Positions 19,920 to 29,730 are shown, counted from the first letter of the stretch. The stretch is 64,000 nucleotides of DNA from Parahaliea mediterranea (GCF_017255185.1 NZ_JAFKCZ010000004.1:124001-188000), one strand, 5' to 3'. Numbers and translations: made by a program. The notes: a model not told the origin generated them from the letters alone.

Positions 19920-20720
19920 TCAGGTGAGGATCAGCTCCAGCACCAGTTTGGAGCCGAAAAAGGCCAGCATCAGCGCCGCGAACCCCGCCAGGGTGAAGCG
20001 CACCGCGGTCTGGCTGCGCCAGCCCAGCTGGTAGTGCCCCCACAGCAGGGTGGAGAAGGTGAGCCAGGCGATGATGGTCAGCGTGGTCTTGTGCACCAGG
20101 TGCTGGGCGAACAGGTCCTCCACGAATAAAAAGCCGGTGGCGATGGCCAGGGTGAGCAGCAGCACGCCGGCCCACAGCAGTTCGAACAGCATGGTTTCCA
20201 TCAATTGCAATGGCGGCAGCACGCGCACGATGCCGCCGGGGTGGCGGTGGCGCAGCTGGTAGTCCTGCACCGCCACCAGCGCCGCCTGCACCGCCGCCAG
20301 GGTGAGCACCGCATAGGCGAGGATGGAGCTGGCCACGTGCACCAGCAGGCCGGGCCCCAGCTGGCCGCTGCTGGTGTCGGTCTGCGGGCCGAAGGTCGAC
20401 ACCAGCACGGCCACCGCCGACAGGGGGAAGGTGACCAGCAGCAGGTTCTGCAAAGGCCGGCGCCACAGGATGGAGGCCAGGCAGGCGATATTGATCACCA
20501 GGAAGATCAGCGCCGAGATTTTATAAAAGCCCAGGTGGACCCCCTCGCCGACGGCGACGTTGTCCCAGGCCACCAGGGCGTGGCAGCCGAGGGCGAGTAC
20601 GGTGACCAGCACCAGGGTGCGGCTGGCGTGCGCCGCGCGCTGGGCGAGGCTCAGCACCTGCAGCCCGGTCGCCACCAGGTAGAGCAGGGCGGCCAGGGTG
20701 GCAATGAAGGGCAAGGGCAT
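19920..20720 (-). CDS. ypjD: CcsA/CcmF-like inner-membrane protein, YpjD
   Basis: 266 residues starting at ATG 20720 (MPLPFIATLAALLYL); a longer in-frame reading has a Pro-rich, unlikely N-terminus. Eight predicted helices cover almost the whole length, with the CcsA-like segments LGPGLLVHVASSILAYAVLTLAAVQAAL and LTIIAWLTFSTLLWGHYQLGWR containing conserved histidines. Members of this heme-handling family assemble cytochromes. YpjD itself has no agreed function. Divergent from ffh with 141 bp between. Confidence 0.85.
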   Translation of the reverse strand: MPLPFIATLAALLYLVATGLQVLSLAQRAAHASRTLVLVTVLALGCHALVAWDNVAVGEGVHLGFYKISALIFLVINIACLASILWRRPLQNLLLVTFPLSAVAVLVSTFGPQTDTSSGQLGPGLLVHVASSILAYAVLTLAAVQAALVAVQDYQLRHRHPGGIVRVLPPLQLMETMLFELLWAGVLLLTLAIATGFLFVEDLFAQHLVHKTTLTIIAWLTFSTLLWGHYQLGWRSQTAVRFTLAGFAALMLAFFGSKLVLELILT

Positions 20721-20861
20721 GGGTTTGGGGGATGGGCTCGGGTGGCGTATACTGCGCACCTTTGTACCTAAGTGTTCCGGCGGAATCAATAGCCCCGGGC
20801 CCGGGCCGGGTTTCAGGCCCGGCCGCGAAGCCGTCATTGCAGCTTTACCAAGAGACTCCCC

Positions 20862-22259
20862 ATGTTCCAGAGTTTGTCAGATCGCCTGTCCAACAGCCTG
20901 CGCAACGTCACCGGCAAAGCGCGGCTCTCCGAGGACAATATCCAGGACACCCTGCGCGAGGTGCGCATGGCCCTGCTGGAGGCCGATGTCGCCCTGCCGG
21001 TGGTGAAACAGTTCGTCGAGGCGGTCAAGCAGCGCGCCCTGGGCATGGAGGTGACGAAGAGCCTGAGCCCGGGCCAGGCCTTCCTGAAAATCGTCCAGAC
21101 CGAGCTGGAGTCGGTAATGGGCGAGGCCAACGAGGGCCTCAACCTGGCGGTGCAGCCGCCGGCGGTGATCCTCATGGCGGGCCTGCAGGGCGCCGGTAAA
21201 ACCACTTCGGTGGCCAAGCTGGCCAAGCTGCTCAAGGAGCGCGACAAGAAGTCCGTTACCGTGGTCAGCGCCGACGTCTACCGCCCGGCGGCGATCAAGC
21301 AGCTGGAGACCCTGGCCGGCGAGGTGGGGGTGGATTTCTTCCCCAGCGAGCCCGACCAGAAGCCGGTGGATATCGCCCGGGCGGCGATCGATCACGCCAA
21401 AGTGAAGTTTTCCGACGTGCTGATCGTCGATACCGCGGGCCGCCTTACCGTGGACGAGGCGATGATGGCGGAGATCGCCGAGCTGCACAAAGTCGTTAAT
21501 CCGGCGGAGACCCTGTTCGTGGTCGACGCCATGACCGGCCAGGACGCGGCCACCACCGCCAAGGCCTTCGGCGAGGCCCTGCCGCTCACCGGCGTGATCC
21601 TGACCAAGGTCGATGCGGACTCCCGCGGCGGTGCCGCGCTGTCGGTGCGCACCATCACCGGCAAGCCGATCAAGTTCCTCGGGGTGGGCGAGAAGACCGC
21701 CGCCCTGGACCCCTTCCATCCCGACCGCCTGGCCTCGCGCATCCTCGGCATGGGCGACATGCTGTCGCTGATCGAGGAGGCGGAGCAAAAGGTCGACCGC
21801 AAGAAGGCGGAGAAGCTGGCGCGCAAGGTCAAGAAGGGGCAGCGTTTCGACCTGGAGGACTTCCGCGACCAGCTGCAGCAGATGAACAACATGGGCGGCA
21901 TCACCGGCATGCTCGACAAGCTGCCGGGCATGGGCAACATGGCGCAGATGGCCCAGCAGAACCTGGACATGAAGATGTTCGCGCGCATGGAGGCGATGAT
22001 CAATTCCATGACGCCGATGGAGCGGCGCAAGCCCGAGCTCATCTCCGGCTCGCGCAAGCGCCGCATCACCCAGGGCTCCGGCACCCAGGTGCAGGACCTG
22101 AACCGCCTGCTCAAGCAGCACAAGCAGATGCAGAAGATGATGAAGAAAATGAAGGGCGGCGGCATGGAGAAAATGATGCGCGGCCTGGGCGGAATGGGCG
22201 GCGGCGGTGGCGGCATGATGCCCCCCGGCGGCGCGGGGGGCGGTTTCCCCTTCCGCTAA
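20862..22259 (+). CDS. ffh: Signal recognition particle protein Ffh
   Basis: 465 residues. N domain (1-90), then the GTPase domain: GLQGAGKTTSVAKLAKLL (P-loop), SADVYRPAAIKQL, VDTAGRL, TKVDADSRGGAAL and GVGEKTAALDPFHPDR. The Met-rich M domain (about 325-450, with the RNA-binding region ISGSRKRRITQGSGTQVQDLNRLL) ends in a Gly-rich tail. Binds signal peptides and 4.5S RNA and delivers nascent membrane proteins to FtsY. No 4.5S RNA gene is seen nearby. A block of palindromic repeats separates it from rpsP. Confidence 0.97.
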   Translation: MFQSLSDRLSNSLRNVTGKARLSEDNIQDTLREVRMALLEADVALPVVKQFVEAVKQRALGMEVTKSLSPGQAFLKIVQTELESVMGEANEGLNLAVQPPAVILMAGLQGAGKTTSVAKLAKLLKERDKKSVTVVSADVYRPAAIKQLETLAGEVGVDFFPSEPDQKPVDIARAAIDHAKVKFSDVLIVDTAGRLTVDEAMMAEIAELHKVVNPAETLFVVDAMTGQDAATTAKAFGEALPLTGVILTKVDADSRGGAALSVRTITGKPIKFLGVGEKTAALDPFHPDRLASRILGMGDMLSLIEEAEQKVDRKKAEKLARKVKKGQRFDLEDFRDQLQQMNNMGGITGMLDKLPGMGNMAQMAQQNLDMKMFARMEAMINSMTPMERRKPELISGSRKRRITQGSGTQVQDLNRLLKQHKQMQKMMKKMKGGGMEKMMRGLGGMGGGGGGMMPPGGAGGGFPFR

Positions 22260-22269
22260 TCCCTCTCCC

Positions 22270-22530
22270 TGTAGGGTCGAATTCATTCGACCAAAAGCGG
22301 CGGAATGAATTCCGCCCTACAGGGGAGGCGCCACCGTCCGTGTAGGGTCGAATTCATTCGACCAAAAGCGGCGGAATGAATTCCGCCCTACAAGGGGATA
22401 CGCCACCATCCGTGTAGGGTCGAATTCATTCGACCAAAAGCGGCGGAATGAATGACCCGAAAAGAGGGGCCCGCTGTCCGCCCTACAGGGGATGCGCCAC
22501 CGTCCGTGTAGGGTCGAATTCATTCGACCA
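22270..22530. repeat. Array of nested palindromic repeats (4 units)
   Basis: TAGGGTCG starts recur at 22272, 22343, 22415 and 22509. Each full unit is TGTAGG + palindrome GGTCGAAT-TC-ATTCGACC + short linker + palindrome GGCGGAAT-GA-ATTCCGCC + CCTACA, so the ends are inverted too. The third unit is interrupted in its second arm and the fourth is only a left half. Occupies the ffh-rpsP gap. Confidence 0.9.
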
Positions 22531-22619
22531 CCGCCCGCCCGACCGCCCCGGCAGAAAAATCCCACCCCACAGGGCGATCTAAACCCCCGAAATCGCTGCA
22601 AAATTTCCGCCGCCGGGGG

Positions 22620-22648
22620 TTTCCATGCGGCGGGATTTTCCGTATGAT
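22620..22648 (+). promoter_or_regulatory. Likely sigma-70 promoter of the rpsP operon
   Basis: TTTCCA (22620-22625) and TATGAT (22643-22648) are separated by 17 bp, about 95 bases before the rpsP start. A CCGCCGC/GCGGCGG hairpin overlaps the -35 side. Confidence 0.5.
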
Positions 22649-22742
22649 ACGCCACCTTTCCGGCCCTGGTGCCGGTGTTTGCCGTGGAATTGTGGTGGGG
22701 TTCGCCGCATTTCCCCACTAATTTTCAGGAATTTACGCAATT

Positions 22743-22988
22743 ATGGTAACAATTCGTTTGTCGCGCGGTGGCGCCAAGAAGCGCCCGTTCTACCACCTGA
22801 CGGTGACTGACAGCCGCAACTCACGCGATGGCCGCTTCATCGAGCGCGTCGGCTTCTTCAACCCGGTCGCCCGCGGCCAGGAAGAGCGCCTGCGCATCGA
22901 CGCCGACCGCATCGAGTACTGGCAGGGCCAGGGCGCCCAGCTGTCCGATCGCGTGGCCAAGCTGCTGAAGGACAGCGCCGCGGCCTGA
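22743..22988 (+). CDS. rpsP: 30S ribosomal protein S16
   Basis: 81 residues: [43 protein letters not shown] is unmistakable S16. First gene of the rpsP-rimM-trmD-rplS operon, the order found throughout the gammaproteobacteria. Confidence 0.98.
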   Translation: MVTIRLSRGGAKKRPFYHLTVTDSRNSRDGRFIERVGFFNPVARGQEERLRIDADRIEYWQGQGAQLSDRVAKLLKDSAAA

Positions 22989-23001
22989 GTGCTTGCGTCC
23001 G

Positions 23002-23544
23002 ATGGGAGACCATGACCCGGGTGAGCTGCTGACGGTCGGCAAGATCACCGGCTGTTACGGCATCAAGGGCTGGGTCAAGGTGCACTCCTATACCGACCCC
23101 CAGGAAAACTTCCTCAAGTACGGGGGGTGGGTAATCCGGCGTCGCGAGGGGCCAGGCCCCATCGACTTCGATGCCGGCAAGCGTCACGGCAAGGGGCTGG
23201 TGGCCCATATCCGCGGTGTGGATGATCGCACCACGGCGGAGAGCTACCAGGGCCTGGAAGTGGCGGTACCGGCCGGCAGCCTGCCGGCGCTGGAGGAAGG
23301 CGACTTCTACTGGCACCAGCTGGAGGGCCTGGAAGTCTGGTGTGGTACCGATGACGGCGATGTCCTGTTGGGCACGGTGGACTACCTCATCGAGACCGGC
23401 GCCAACGACGTGCTGGTGGTGAAAGCCAGCGCGCGGAGTATCGACGAACGGGAGCGCCTGATCCCGTACCTGCCCGGCGATGTCGTGCGCAGGGTGGACC
23501 TGGAAGCAGGCCGAATAGAGGTGGACTGGTTCCCCGACGAGTAG
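23002..23544 (+). CDS. rimM: 16S rRNA processing protein RimM
   Basis: 180 residues from ATG 23002; a TTG at 22993 adds three residues. N-terminal RimM domain [33 protein letters not shown] and C-terminal PRC barrel ([27 protein letters not shown]). Assists 30S maturation near S19. Lies 13 bp after rpsP. Confidence 0.95.
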   Translation: MGDHDPGELLTVGKITGCYGIKGWVKVHSYTDPQENFLKYGGWVIRRREGPGPIDFDAGKRHGKGLVAHIRGVDDRTTAESYQGLEVAVPAGSLPALEEGDFYWHQLEGLEVWCGTDDGDVLLGTVDYLIETGANDVLVVKASARSIDERERLIPYLPGDVVRRVDLEAGRIEVDWFPDE

Positions 23545-23587
23545 GAACCGACACCGACGGAGTGAACGTAAACGGGGGCAGGGCACA

Positions 23588-24343
23588 ATGCGCATCGCAG
23601 TGGTGAGCCTGTTTCCGGAAATGTTCGGCGCCGTCACCGAGCACGGGGTGACGGGCCGGGCGGTCAGGCAGGCGTTGGTGGGCATCAGCCACAGCAACCC
23701 GCGTGACTACACCGTGGACAGGCATCGCACGGTGGACGACAGGCCCTACGGCGGCGGCCCGGGCATGTTGATGAAGATCGACCCGCTGCAGCAGGCCATC
23801 GCCGCCGCGCGGGAGCAGGTGAGGGGAGAAGACGGGGCGAGGCCCCATGTGGTCTACCTCTCGCCCCAGGGGCGGCGTTTCGACCACCGCAGGGCGGTGG
23901 CGCTGGCACAGAAGGAGGCGCTGATCCTGGTCGCCGGTCGCTACGAGGGCGTGGATGAGCGCCTGATCGAGGCCGAGGTGGACGAGGAGTTGTCGATCGG
24001 CGACTACGTGTTGACCGGTGGCGAGCTGGCCGCCATGGTGGTCATCGACGCGGTGACCCGGCAGTTGCCCGGGGTGCTGGGCCACGAGGCCTCGGCGGAT
24101 GAGGATTCCTTCGCCAACGGCCTGCTGGATTGCCCGCACTACACCCGGCCCGAGGCTTACCAGGGCAAGGTCGTGCCGGAAGTATTACTCAGCGGGGATC
24201 ACGAGCGGATCCGCCGCTGGCGCCTGAAGCAGGCGCTGGGTCGCACGCGGGAGCGGCGCCCGGACTTGCTGGAGGGCAGGGCGATGACGCCCGAGGAAGA
24301 GGAATTGCTGGCCGAGTACCTCAGCGAGAACCCCTCGTCATGA
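23588..24343 (+). CDS. trmD: tRNA (guanine-N1)-methyltransferase
   Basis: 251 residues. [47 protein letters not shown], the knot region [43 protein letters not shown] and [10 protein letters not shown] are all TrmD hallmarks. Makes m1G37 in tRNAs reading CCN, CUN and CGG, guarding the reading frame. Third gene of the operon. Confidence 0.98.
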   Translation: MRIAVVSLFPEMFGAVTEHGVTGRAVRQALVGISHSNPRDYTVDRHRTVDDRPYGGGPGMLMKIDPLQQAIAAAREQVRGEDGARPHVVYLSPQGRRFDHRRAVALAQKEALILVAGRYEGVDERLIEAEVDEELSIGDYVLTGGELAAMVVIDAVTRQLPGVLGHEASADEDSFANGLLDCPHYTRPEAYQGKVVPEVLLSGDHERIRRWRLKQALGRTRERRPDLLEGRAMTPEEEELLAEYLSENPSS

Positions 24344-24417
24344 GAGCGGCGCCGCGACAAGGCTTTTAGATGATCGCTAGCTGTGAAGCTACGAGTTTGA
24401 TACGACAGGAGCGCACC

Positions 24418-24774
24418 ATGAGCACCAACAAGATTATCTCTCAGCTTGACGCTGAACAGATGGAAAAAGAACTGCCTGAGTTCAGCCCGGGTGACACCGT
24501 GGTTGTGCAGGTGAAAGTAAAGGAAGGCACCCGCGAGCGCCTGCAGGCCTTTGAAGGCGTTGTGATCGGCAAGCGCAACCGCGGCCTGAACTCCGCGTTC
24601 ACCGTGCGCAAGATCTCCCACGGCGTGGGTGTCGAGCGTACCTTCCAGAGCTACAGCCCGCTGGTCGACAGCATCCAGGTGAAGCGCCGCGGCGACGTGC
24701 GCCAGGCCAAGCTGTACTACCTGCGCGAGCTGAGCGGCAAGGCGGCCCGCATCAAGGAGAAGCTGGCCAACTAA
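24418..24774 (+). CDS. rplS: 50S ribosomal protein L19
   Basis: 118 residues from ATG 24418, preceded by AGGAG. Contains [29 protein letters not shown], the [11 protein letters not shown] segment and [28 protein letters not shown]. Final gene of the rpsP operon, followed by a clear terminator. Confidence 0.98.
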   Translation: MSTNKIISQLDAEQMEKELPEFSPGDTVVVQVKVKEGTRERLQAFEGVVIGKRNRGLNSAFTVRKISHGVGVERTFQSYSPLVDSIQVKRRGDVRQAKLYYLRELSGKAARIKEKLAN

Positions 24775-24803
24775 GCCGGCACTCCTTCTCCAAGCAGTAC
24801 CCC

Positions 24804-24830
24804 AAAGCGGCCCCAGTGGCCGCTTTTTCG
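24804..24830 (+). terminator. Rho-independent terminator of the rpsP operon
   Basis: AAAGCGGCC (24804-24812) pairs with GGCCGCTTT (24818-24826) around a 5-base loop, continuing into TTCG. Thirty bases after the rplS stop. Confidence 0.9.
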
Positions 24831-24937
24831 TTGTGGGGCGGGTTCTCCGCCCTGCGCGAGCGATCTCCTCCCGCATCGCCGCCCCGGCGGACGGCTCTCC
24901 GGCCCGCCTGGACTAACTATGCATCCAGCCGGCTCTG

Positions 24938-24998
24938 GACAGATATTCCATATGCGTTTAATTTTGTAGAAATAAAACGCAAACGAAAAATATTTGTC
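24938..24998. promoter_or_regulatory. Nested inverted repeats upstream of the SDR gene
   Basis: An AT-rich stretch just before the SDR gene holds outer arms GACAGATATT (24938-24947) and AATATTTGTC (24989-24998), one mismatch, and inner arms GCGTTT (24954-24959) and AAACGC (24975-24980). Likely operator/promoter of the SDR-SnoaL-TonB receptor cluster. The regulator is unknown; the AsnC-type gene at 28654 is a candidate. Confidence 0.4.
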
Positions 24999-25013
24999 TG
25001 GAGAGTTTTTGTA

Positions 25014-25784
25014 ATGAATAAGCTATTCGCCGACCGTGTGGCCGTGGTCACCGGCGCGGCGACCGGTATCGGCCGCGCCAGCGCCGAGTTGCTGGCCGAG
25101 CGCGGTGCGCGGGTCTGTGTGGCGGACATCAACCTGGCGGGGGCCGAGACGGTGGCCGCGGGTATCCGCCAGCGCGGCGCGCAGGCTATCGCCGCCGAGC
25201 TGGATGTCAGCCTCGAAGCGGACAACGCGGCCCTGGCCGAGCGTGTCGCGCGCGAGTTGGGCCCGCCGCGGATTATCCACCTCAATGCCGGCATCCTGCG
25301 CCAGACCGCCATCCTCGACAGTACCCTGGACGATTGGCGGCAGGTCATCGACATCAACCTCAATGGCGTCTTTCTGGGCCTCAAGCACCTGGTGCCGATC
25401 ATGCCCGCAAGTGGCGGCTCGGTGATCGCCACCGCTTCCTTCGCCGGCCGTGAAGGCAGCGCCGGTTTGCCCGCCTATGTCGCCAGCAAGCACGGCGTGG
25501 TCGGGCTGGTCAAAGCCGCAGCCGCGGAGTTCGGCCCGCGCGGGGTTCGCGTCAACGCGATCTGCCCGGGCCCGATCTACACCGACATGATGATCACCGC
25601 CGGCAGCCTGGCGCAGGTCAACGCCTCGCCGCTGGCCGCGACCACCATGCTCAAGCGCGTGGGCGAGCCGCGGGAAGTGGCCGAGCTGGTGAGCTTTCTG
25701 GCCAGTGAGGCGGCCTCCTACATTACTGGCGCGGTGTATCCGGTCGATGGCGGCATGCCGCTGCTCGGCGAGCACCGCGATTAG
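25014..25784 (+). CDS. Short-chain dehydrogenase/reductase
   Basis: 256 residues from ATG 25014 (GGAGAG seven bases upstream). Classical SDR: cofactor motif VVTGAATGIGRA (TGxxxGIG, near 14-20), NAG (LNAGIL), catalytic Ser in IATASFAG, YxxxK as YVASKHG, and ICPGPIYTDM after it. Asp in VCVADIN suggests NAD(H) preference. Leads a small cluster with a SnoaL-like protein and a TonB receptor. Such groupings are common in catabolic loci of aquatic proteobacteria, but the substrate is not evident. Confidence 0.88.
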   Translation: MNKLFADRVAVVTGAATGIGRASAELLAERGARVCVADINLAGAETVAAGIRQRGAQAIAAELDVSLEADNAALAERVARELGPPRIIHLNAGILRQTAILDSTLDDWRQVIDINLNGVFLGLKHLVPIMPASGGSVIATASFAGREGSAGLPAYVASKHGVVGLVKAAAAEFGPRGVRVNAICPGPIYTDMMITAGSLAQVNASPLAATTMLKRVGEPREVAELVSFLASEAASYITGAVYPVDGGMPLLGEHRD

Positions 25785-25795
25785 GGCTTTGTATT

Positions 25796-26308
25796 ATGGA
25801 AACCGCTATGAACGAACTGAATGTACTGGCCCGGCGCGTCGAGCAGCTGGAAGCCATCGATGCCATCAAGGCGCTCAAGTACCGCTACCTCAACGCCTGC
25901 GACGAGAAGCGCCCGGAGCAGGTGCTGGCCTGTTTCGCCCCGGGGCCCGTGGCCATCGACTTCGGCCATATCGGCCAGTTCGACAGCCGCGAGGCCTTCG
26001 TCGAGGTCTTCAAGGAGCTGGGTTGCCACGAACACATCGTCGACATGCACCACGCCCAGAATCCCCTGGTCGAGTTGCAGGGCGCGGACCGGGCCACGGC
26101 GAAAATCTGCCTGCGCTTTTTGAGCCTCAATACCCGCGACAAGACCCGGATACAACTGGGCGGCCACTACGACGATCACTACCAGCGCGTCGACGGCGAG
26201 TGGCTGATCACCGCCAGCCGCTTCACCGTCACCGCGGTGGAAATGCAGGACTTTGCCGCCGGGCAATCGGTGGTGACCTACGCCGGCAGCCGCATGCCGG
26301 ACGCCTGA
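25796..26308 (+). CDS. SnoaL/NTF2-like protein
   Basis: 170 residues, or 166 if the second in-frame ATG (25808) is used. The N-terminal helix ARRVEQLEAIDAIKALKYRYLNACDEK is the usual start of SnoaL_4-type NTF2-fold proteins, followed by F-x-P-x-V-x-I-D-F-x-x-I-G and DHYQRVDGEWLITASRF. Members are polyketide cyclase-, dehydratase- or hydroxylase-subunit-like. It follows the SDR by 11 bp, so the two probably act in one pathway. Confidence 0.8.
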   Translation: METAMNELNVLARRVEQLEAIDAIKALKYRYLNACDEKRPEQVLACFAPGPVAIDFGHIGQFDSREAFVEVFKELGCHEHIVDMHHAQNPLVELQGADRATAKICLRFLSLNTRDKTRIQLGGHYDDHYQRVDGEWLITASRFTVTAVEMQDFAAGQSVVTYAGSRMPDA

Positions 26309-26368
26309 TGTATAGGCACGCCATCGAGCAAACAACAAAACCAGGATAAAACCGCGAGGAGTTACACC

Positions 26369-28600
26369 ATGAAAACCCCAGCTTCATCCCTCGGTCGGGC
26401 GGCGCTGTTTGGCGCGGCCCTCCCAGTGGCCCTGCCCCTGACCGTCGCCGTGCCCCTGGCGCTTGGCGTCCCTCAAGCCCAGGCGGCCCTGGAAGAGGTG
26501 GTCGTTACCGCGCGCAAGCGGGCGGAAAACCTGCAGCAGACGCCCATCGCCGTCACCGCGTTGACTGGCGAAACCCTGTCCGAGGCCGGTATCAGCCAGC
26601 TGACGGCCATTGACCGGCAGACGCCGAACCTCACCTTCACCGTCGGCACCGGCGGCGGCAGTTCCACCGTCAATGCCTTTATCCGCGGCGTTGGCGAAAC
26701 CGACTTCATCATCACCACCGATCCCACTGTCGGCCTGTACCTGGACGGCGTGTATATCGCCCGCGCCTTCGGCGCCAACATGGAATTGAAGGACGTCGGC
26801 CGCATCGAGGTGCTGCGCGGGCCCCAGGGCAGCCTGTTCGGCAAGAACAGCATTGGCGGCGCCATCAATGTGGTCACGCGCAAACCCGACGGCAACACCG
26901 AGGCGGAAATCGAGCTCAGCGCCGGCTCGCGCGACTTTCGCGGCCTGTCGTTCTACGGCCAGACGGCCTTGACCGACACCCTCGCGGCGAGCCTGTCCTA
27001 CCTGCAAAAGGACGCCGACGGCTGGCAGTCCCGTCCCGGCCCCGACGCCGGCGACGTGGACCTGGCCACCGCGCGGCTGATTCTGAACTGGACACCCTCG
27101 GATACGTTTGAGTCGACCTTGTTCATCGACTGGCACGAGCAGGACCAGACCGGCTATCCCAACGTGATGCTGTCCTTCCAGGACGGTTCGTTCTTTGGCG
27201 ACCTGTGGAACACCCTGAATCCCGCCACCCCCTGCTGTACGCCCAATGCCGATATCGATGTGTCGGGCGCCAGCGGATCCCTGCCGAACGACGACGTCGA
27301 CGGCCTCGGCCTGAACTGGACCAATACCTGGCAACTGGGCGCGGTGGAGTTGAAGGCGATCACCGGCTACCGCGAAACCGACGCGCTGTTCGGTCGCGAC
27401 GGCGACAACAGCGCCCTGAACTACACCGGCGACAGCCACGACCTGGAGCACGAGCAGTTCAGCCAGGAGCTGCAACTGACCGGCCAGCACGGGGCGCTGG
27501 ACTGGGTGGCTGGCCTGTACTACTTCGAGGAAGAGAGCCAGGACAACACCGACCTGATCATTATCGAGGGCATCGGCACCTCGGTGCGCTACGACAACCT
27601 GCAGGAAACCACCAGCTACGCGGCCTACCTGCACGGCGACTACGCCCTGACCGAAAAATGGAATCTCTATGCCGGGTTGCGTCACACCGTGGAGGAGAAG
27701 GACTTCCAGCAGCAAATCAGCTACTACGATTTCGACGCGCCCTTTGTGTTCCCGGCACCGGGCCAGCCCGTCGGCAGCTGTCGCTTTGACGCGGCACGGA
27801 CCTACTTCGATTGCTCGCAGGACTGGTCTAACACCTCGCCCAAGCTGGGCATCAGCTACCAGCTGGACGACGACATCATGACCTATGCCCACGTCAGCCG
27901 CGGTTTTCGCAGTGGCGGCTACAACGGCCGGGCCTTCGGCAGCGCCGCCGACCTGCAGGAATACGATCCCGAAACCCTGACCAGCTACGAGGCGGGCCTC
28001 AAGGCGGAGTTGCTGGCGCGCAGCCTGCGGCTGAACGCGGCGGTGTTCTACAACGACTACGAGGATATCCAGCTGCTGATCACCCGCGCCGGTTCCGTGG
28101 CCACCGAAAACGCCTCCAAAGCCAGTATCTCCGGCTTCGAGCTGGAGGCCACCTGGCTGCCGGGCGCCGACTGGCAAATCCAGGCGGGGCTGGGCTATTT
28201 GCGGGACGATTCCGACGGCTGGGTCGATGTCACCGGCGACTTCACCGACACCGAGCTCAAGCAAACCCCGGACTGGACCGTGAACCTGGCCGCCGACTAC
28301 CGCTTCGACCTCGGCGCCAGGGGCTCGGTGCTCGCCCGCGCGGATATGAAGTACACCTCGGACTACTACCTCAACGCGGTCAATACCGAGCAGCTGCACC
28401 CGGCGGGTCACACGCTCTTTAACGCCAGCCTCAGCTATGAGCCGCAAGACCAGCAGTGGCAGCTGTCGCTCCAGGGCCTGAACCTGGGTGACAAGCGCGT
28501 GCTGAATGCGGGCTTCGACGGCGCCGGGTTTTTCGGCTTCGTCGAGGGCAGCTATAATGCGCCCCGCACTTACCTGGCGAGTTTCAAGTATCGCCTGTAA
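26369..28600 (+). CDS. TonB-dependent outer-membrane receptor (catabolite-type)
   Basis: 743 residues. Long signal peptide ending near AQA, TonB box EEVVVTARKR, plug with NLQQTPIAVTALTGETL and RIEVLRGPQGSLFGKNSIGGAINVVTRKP, and a barrel ending in ASFKYRL. This NxQxxPxAVxA plug type is the one abundant in sphingomonads and marine gammaproteobacteria, where it imports many organic substrates and not only siderophores. AAACCGCGAGGAG lies upstream of the start. Downstream of the SDR/SnoaL pair and upstream of an AsnC-type regulator, so probably transports the substrate of those enzymes. Confidence 0.88.
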   Translation: MKTPASSLGRAALFGAALPVALPLTVAVPLALGVPQAQAALEEVVVTARKRAENLQQTPIAVTALTGETLSEAGISQLTAIDRQTPNLTFTVGTGGGSSTVNAFIRGVGETDFIITTDPTVGLYLDGVYIARAFGANMELKDVGRIEVLRGPQGSLFGKNSIGGAINVVTRKPDGNTEAEIELSAGSRDFRGLSFYGQTALTDTLAASLSYLQKDADGWQSRPGPDAGDVDLATARLILNWTPSDTFESTLFIDWHEQDQTGYPNVMLSFQDGSFFGDLWNTLNPATPCCTPNADIDVSGASGSLPNDDVDGLGLNWTNTWQLGAVELKAITGYRETDALFGRDGDNSALNYTGDSHDLEHEQFSQELQLTGQHGALDWVAGLYYFEEESQDNTDLIIIEGIGTSVRYDNLQETTSYAAYLHGDYALTEKWNLYAGLRHTVEEKDFQQQISYYDFDAPFVFPAPGQPVGSCRFDAARTYFDCSQDWSNTSPKLGISYQLDDDIMTYAHVSRGFRSGGYNGRAFGSAADLQEYDPETLTSYEAGLKAELLARSLRLNAAVFYNDYEDIQLLITRAGSVATENASKASISGFELEATWLPGADWQIQAGLGYLRDDSDGWVDVTGDFTDTELKQTPDWTVNLAADYRFDLGARGSVLARADMKYTSDYYLNAVNTEQLHPAGHTLFNASLSYEPQDQQWQLSLQGLNLGDKRVLNAGFDGAGFFGFVEGSYNAPRTYLASFKYRL

Positions 28601-28653
28601 TCCGGTGCGCCGGGCGCTGTTGTTCCCGCGCCCGGCCAACCCGCGGATCTTGC

Positions 28654-29616
28654 ATGGACGACACGGCAACCCCCACCCCGGCCCCCATCCCAGCCTCGAT
28701 GGATGATACCGACCGCGCCCTGGCGGCGGCCCTGGAGGGCAATGTGCGGCGGCCCACGCGGGAGATCGCCGATGAAATCGGCATTTCCGCCCCCACCGCC
28801 AAGCGCCGGATCGAGCGCCTGCGCGGCGCCGGCCTGCTACACCTCGGGCCGGTGCTGGATTTGCACGCCGCCGGCTACGAGTACCTGTTGATTATCGGTA
28901 TCAAGGTCGAGGGGCGCTCGCCCCTGCTGGTCGCCGGGGATGTCGCGGCCCTGGAGCCCGCGCTGACGGTCAATGTGGTGGTGGGTGCCTGCGACGTGGA
29001 GGTGGTGGCCGCGGTGAAGAGCCGCGAGGCGGTCAGCACCCTGCTGGCGGAGTCCCTGGTGGCCATCGCCGGTGTCGCCCATGTCGACTCCGCGCTGGCC
29101 CTGGAAGTCTGGAAATTCCAGCGGGGGCGGCTCACCGCGCCCCACCGCGAGGCGCCGCTGCGGCGCGACCGGCTGGACCCGCTGGACCTGAAGATTGTCC
29201 ACTGCCTCGCCGAGGACGTGCGCAAGAGCAACCGCGCCATCGCCGGTGAACTGGCGATCTCGGAAAGCGCGGTGCGCACCCGTATCCGGCGCATGCAGGC
29301 CAACAAGCAGCTCAGCATGGCGACACCCTACCCGATTCCGGCGAGAGCGGTGAACGACGCCTTCGTCGGTCTGCGGGTGCGGGGAGGCATGAGCCGGTCG
29401 GTCTGCCGGGCGCTGTCGGCCATCGATGAGATCACGTTCGTCTGCACCACCCTCGGCCGCCACGACATCATCTGTTGCATCCACGTCACGGAATTGGAGG
29501 AGCTGACCGAAGTGCTGCACGACAAAGTGATCAGCATTCCCGGCGTCAAGAGCACCGCTCCCTCGCATTGCATCAAGCAGCTCAAGCACCAGTCGCTGCT
29601 GGGCCTGGTGCTGTAG
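28654..29616 (+). CDS. Lrp/AsnC family regulator with two HTH domains
   Basis: 320 residues, about twice the usual size. It has two AsnC-type winged helices: DDTDRALAAALEGNVRRPTREIADEIGISAPTAKRRIERLR near residues 17-60, and LDPLDLKIVHCLAEDVRKSNRAIAGELAISESAVRTRIRRMQ near 175-215. Each is followed by a RAM-like ligand domain segment. Tandem fusions of this sort are known in the family. Probably the local regulator of the SDR-SnoaL-receptor genes that precede it on the same strand. Confidence 0.83.
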   Translation: MDDTATPTPAPIPASMDDTDRALAAALEGNVRRPTREIADEIGISAPTAKRRIERLRGAGLLHLGPVLDLHAAGYEYLLIIGIKVEGRSPLLVAGDVAALEPALTVNVVVGACDVEVVAAVKSREAVSTLLAESLVAIAGVAHVDSALALEVWKFQRGRLTAPHREAPLRRDRLDPLDLKIVHCLAEDVRKSNRAIAGELAISESAVRTRIRRMQANKQLSMATPYPIPARAVNDAFVGLRVRGGMSRSVCRALSAIDEITFVCTTLGRHDIICCIHVTELEELTEVLHDKVISIPGVKSTAPSHCIKQLKHQSLLGLVL

Positions 29617-29674
29617 GGCGCGCCGGCGCGCAGTGCCCCGACTCGCCAGGCCTTCCGTTATCGTATTACACTCT

Positions 29675-29730
29675 ACGCCGCGACGCCGCGACGCCGCGAC
29701 GCCGCGACGCCGCGACGCCGCGACGCCGCG
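29675..29730. repeat. Octamer tandem repeat ACGCCGCG x 7
   Basis: Seven perfect head-to-tail copies of ACGCCGCG (29675-29730) in the 283-bp gap between the AsnC-type gene and dsbC, about 170 bp before the dsbC start. Unit length is not a multiple of three. Confidence 0.95.

Noticed and set aside
26384-28669. Long minus-strand frame opposite the TonB receptor at 26369
   Set aside because: Antisense shadow; no recognisable motifs and complete overlap with a clear receptor gene.
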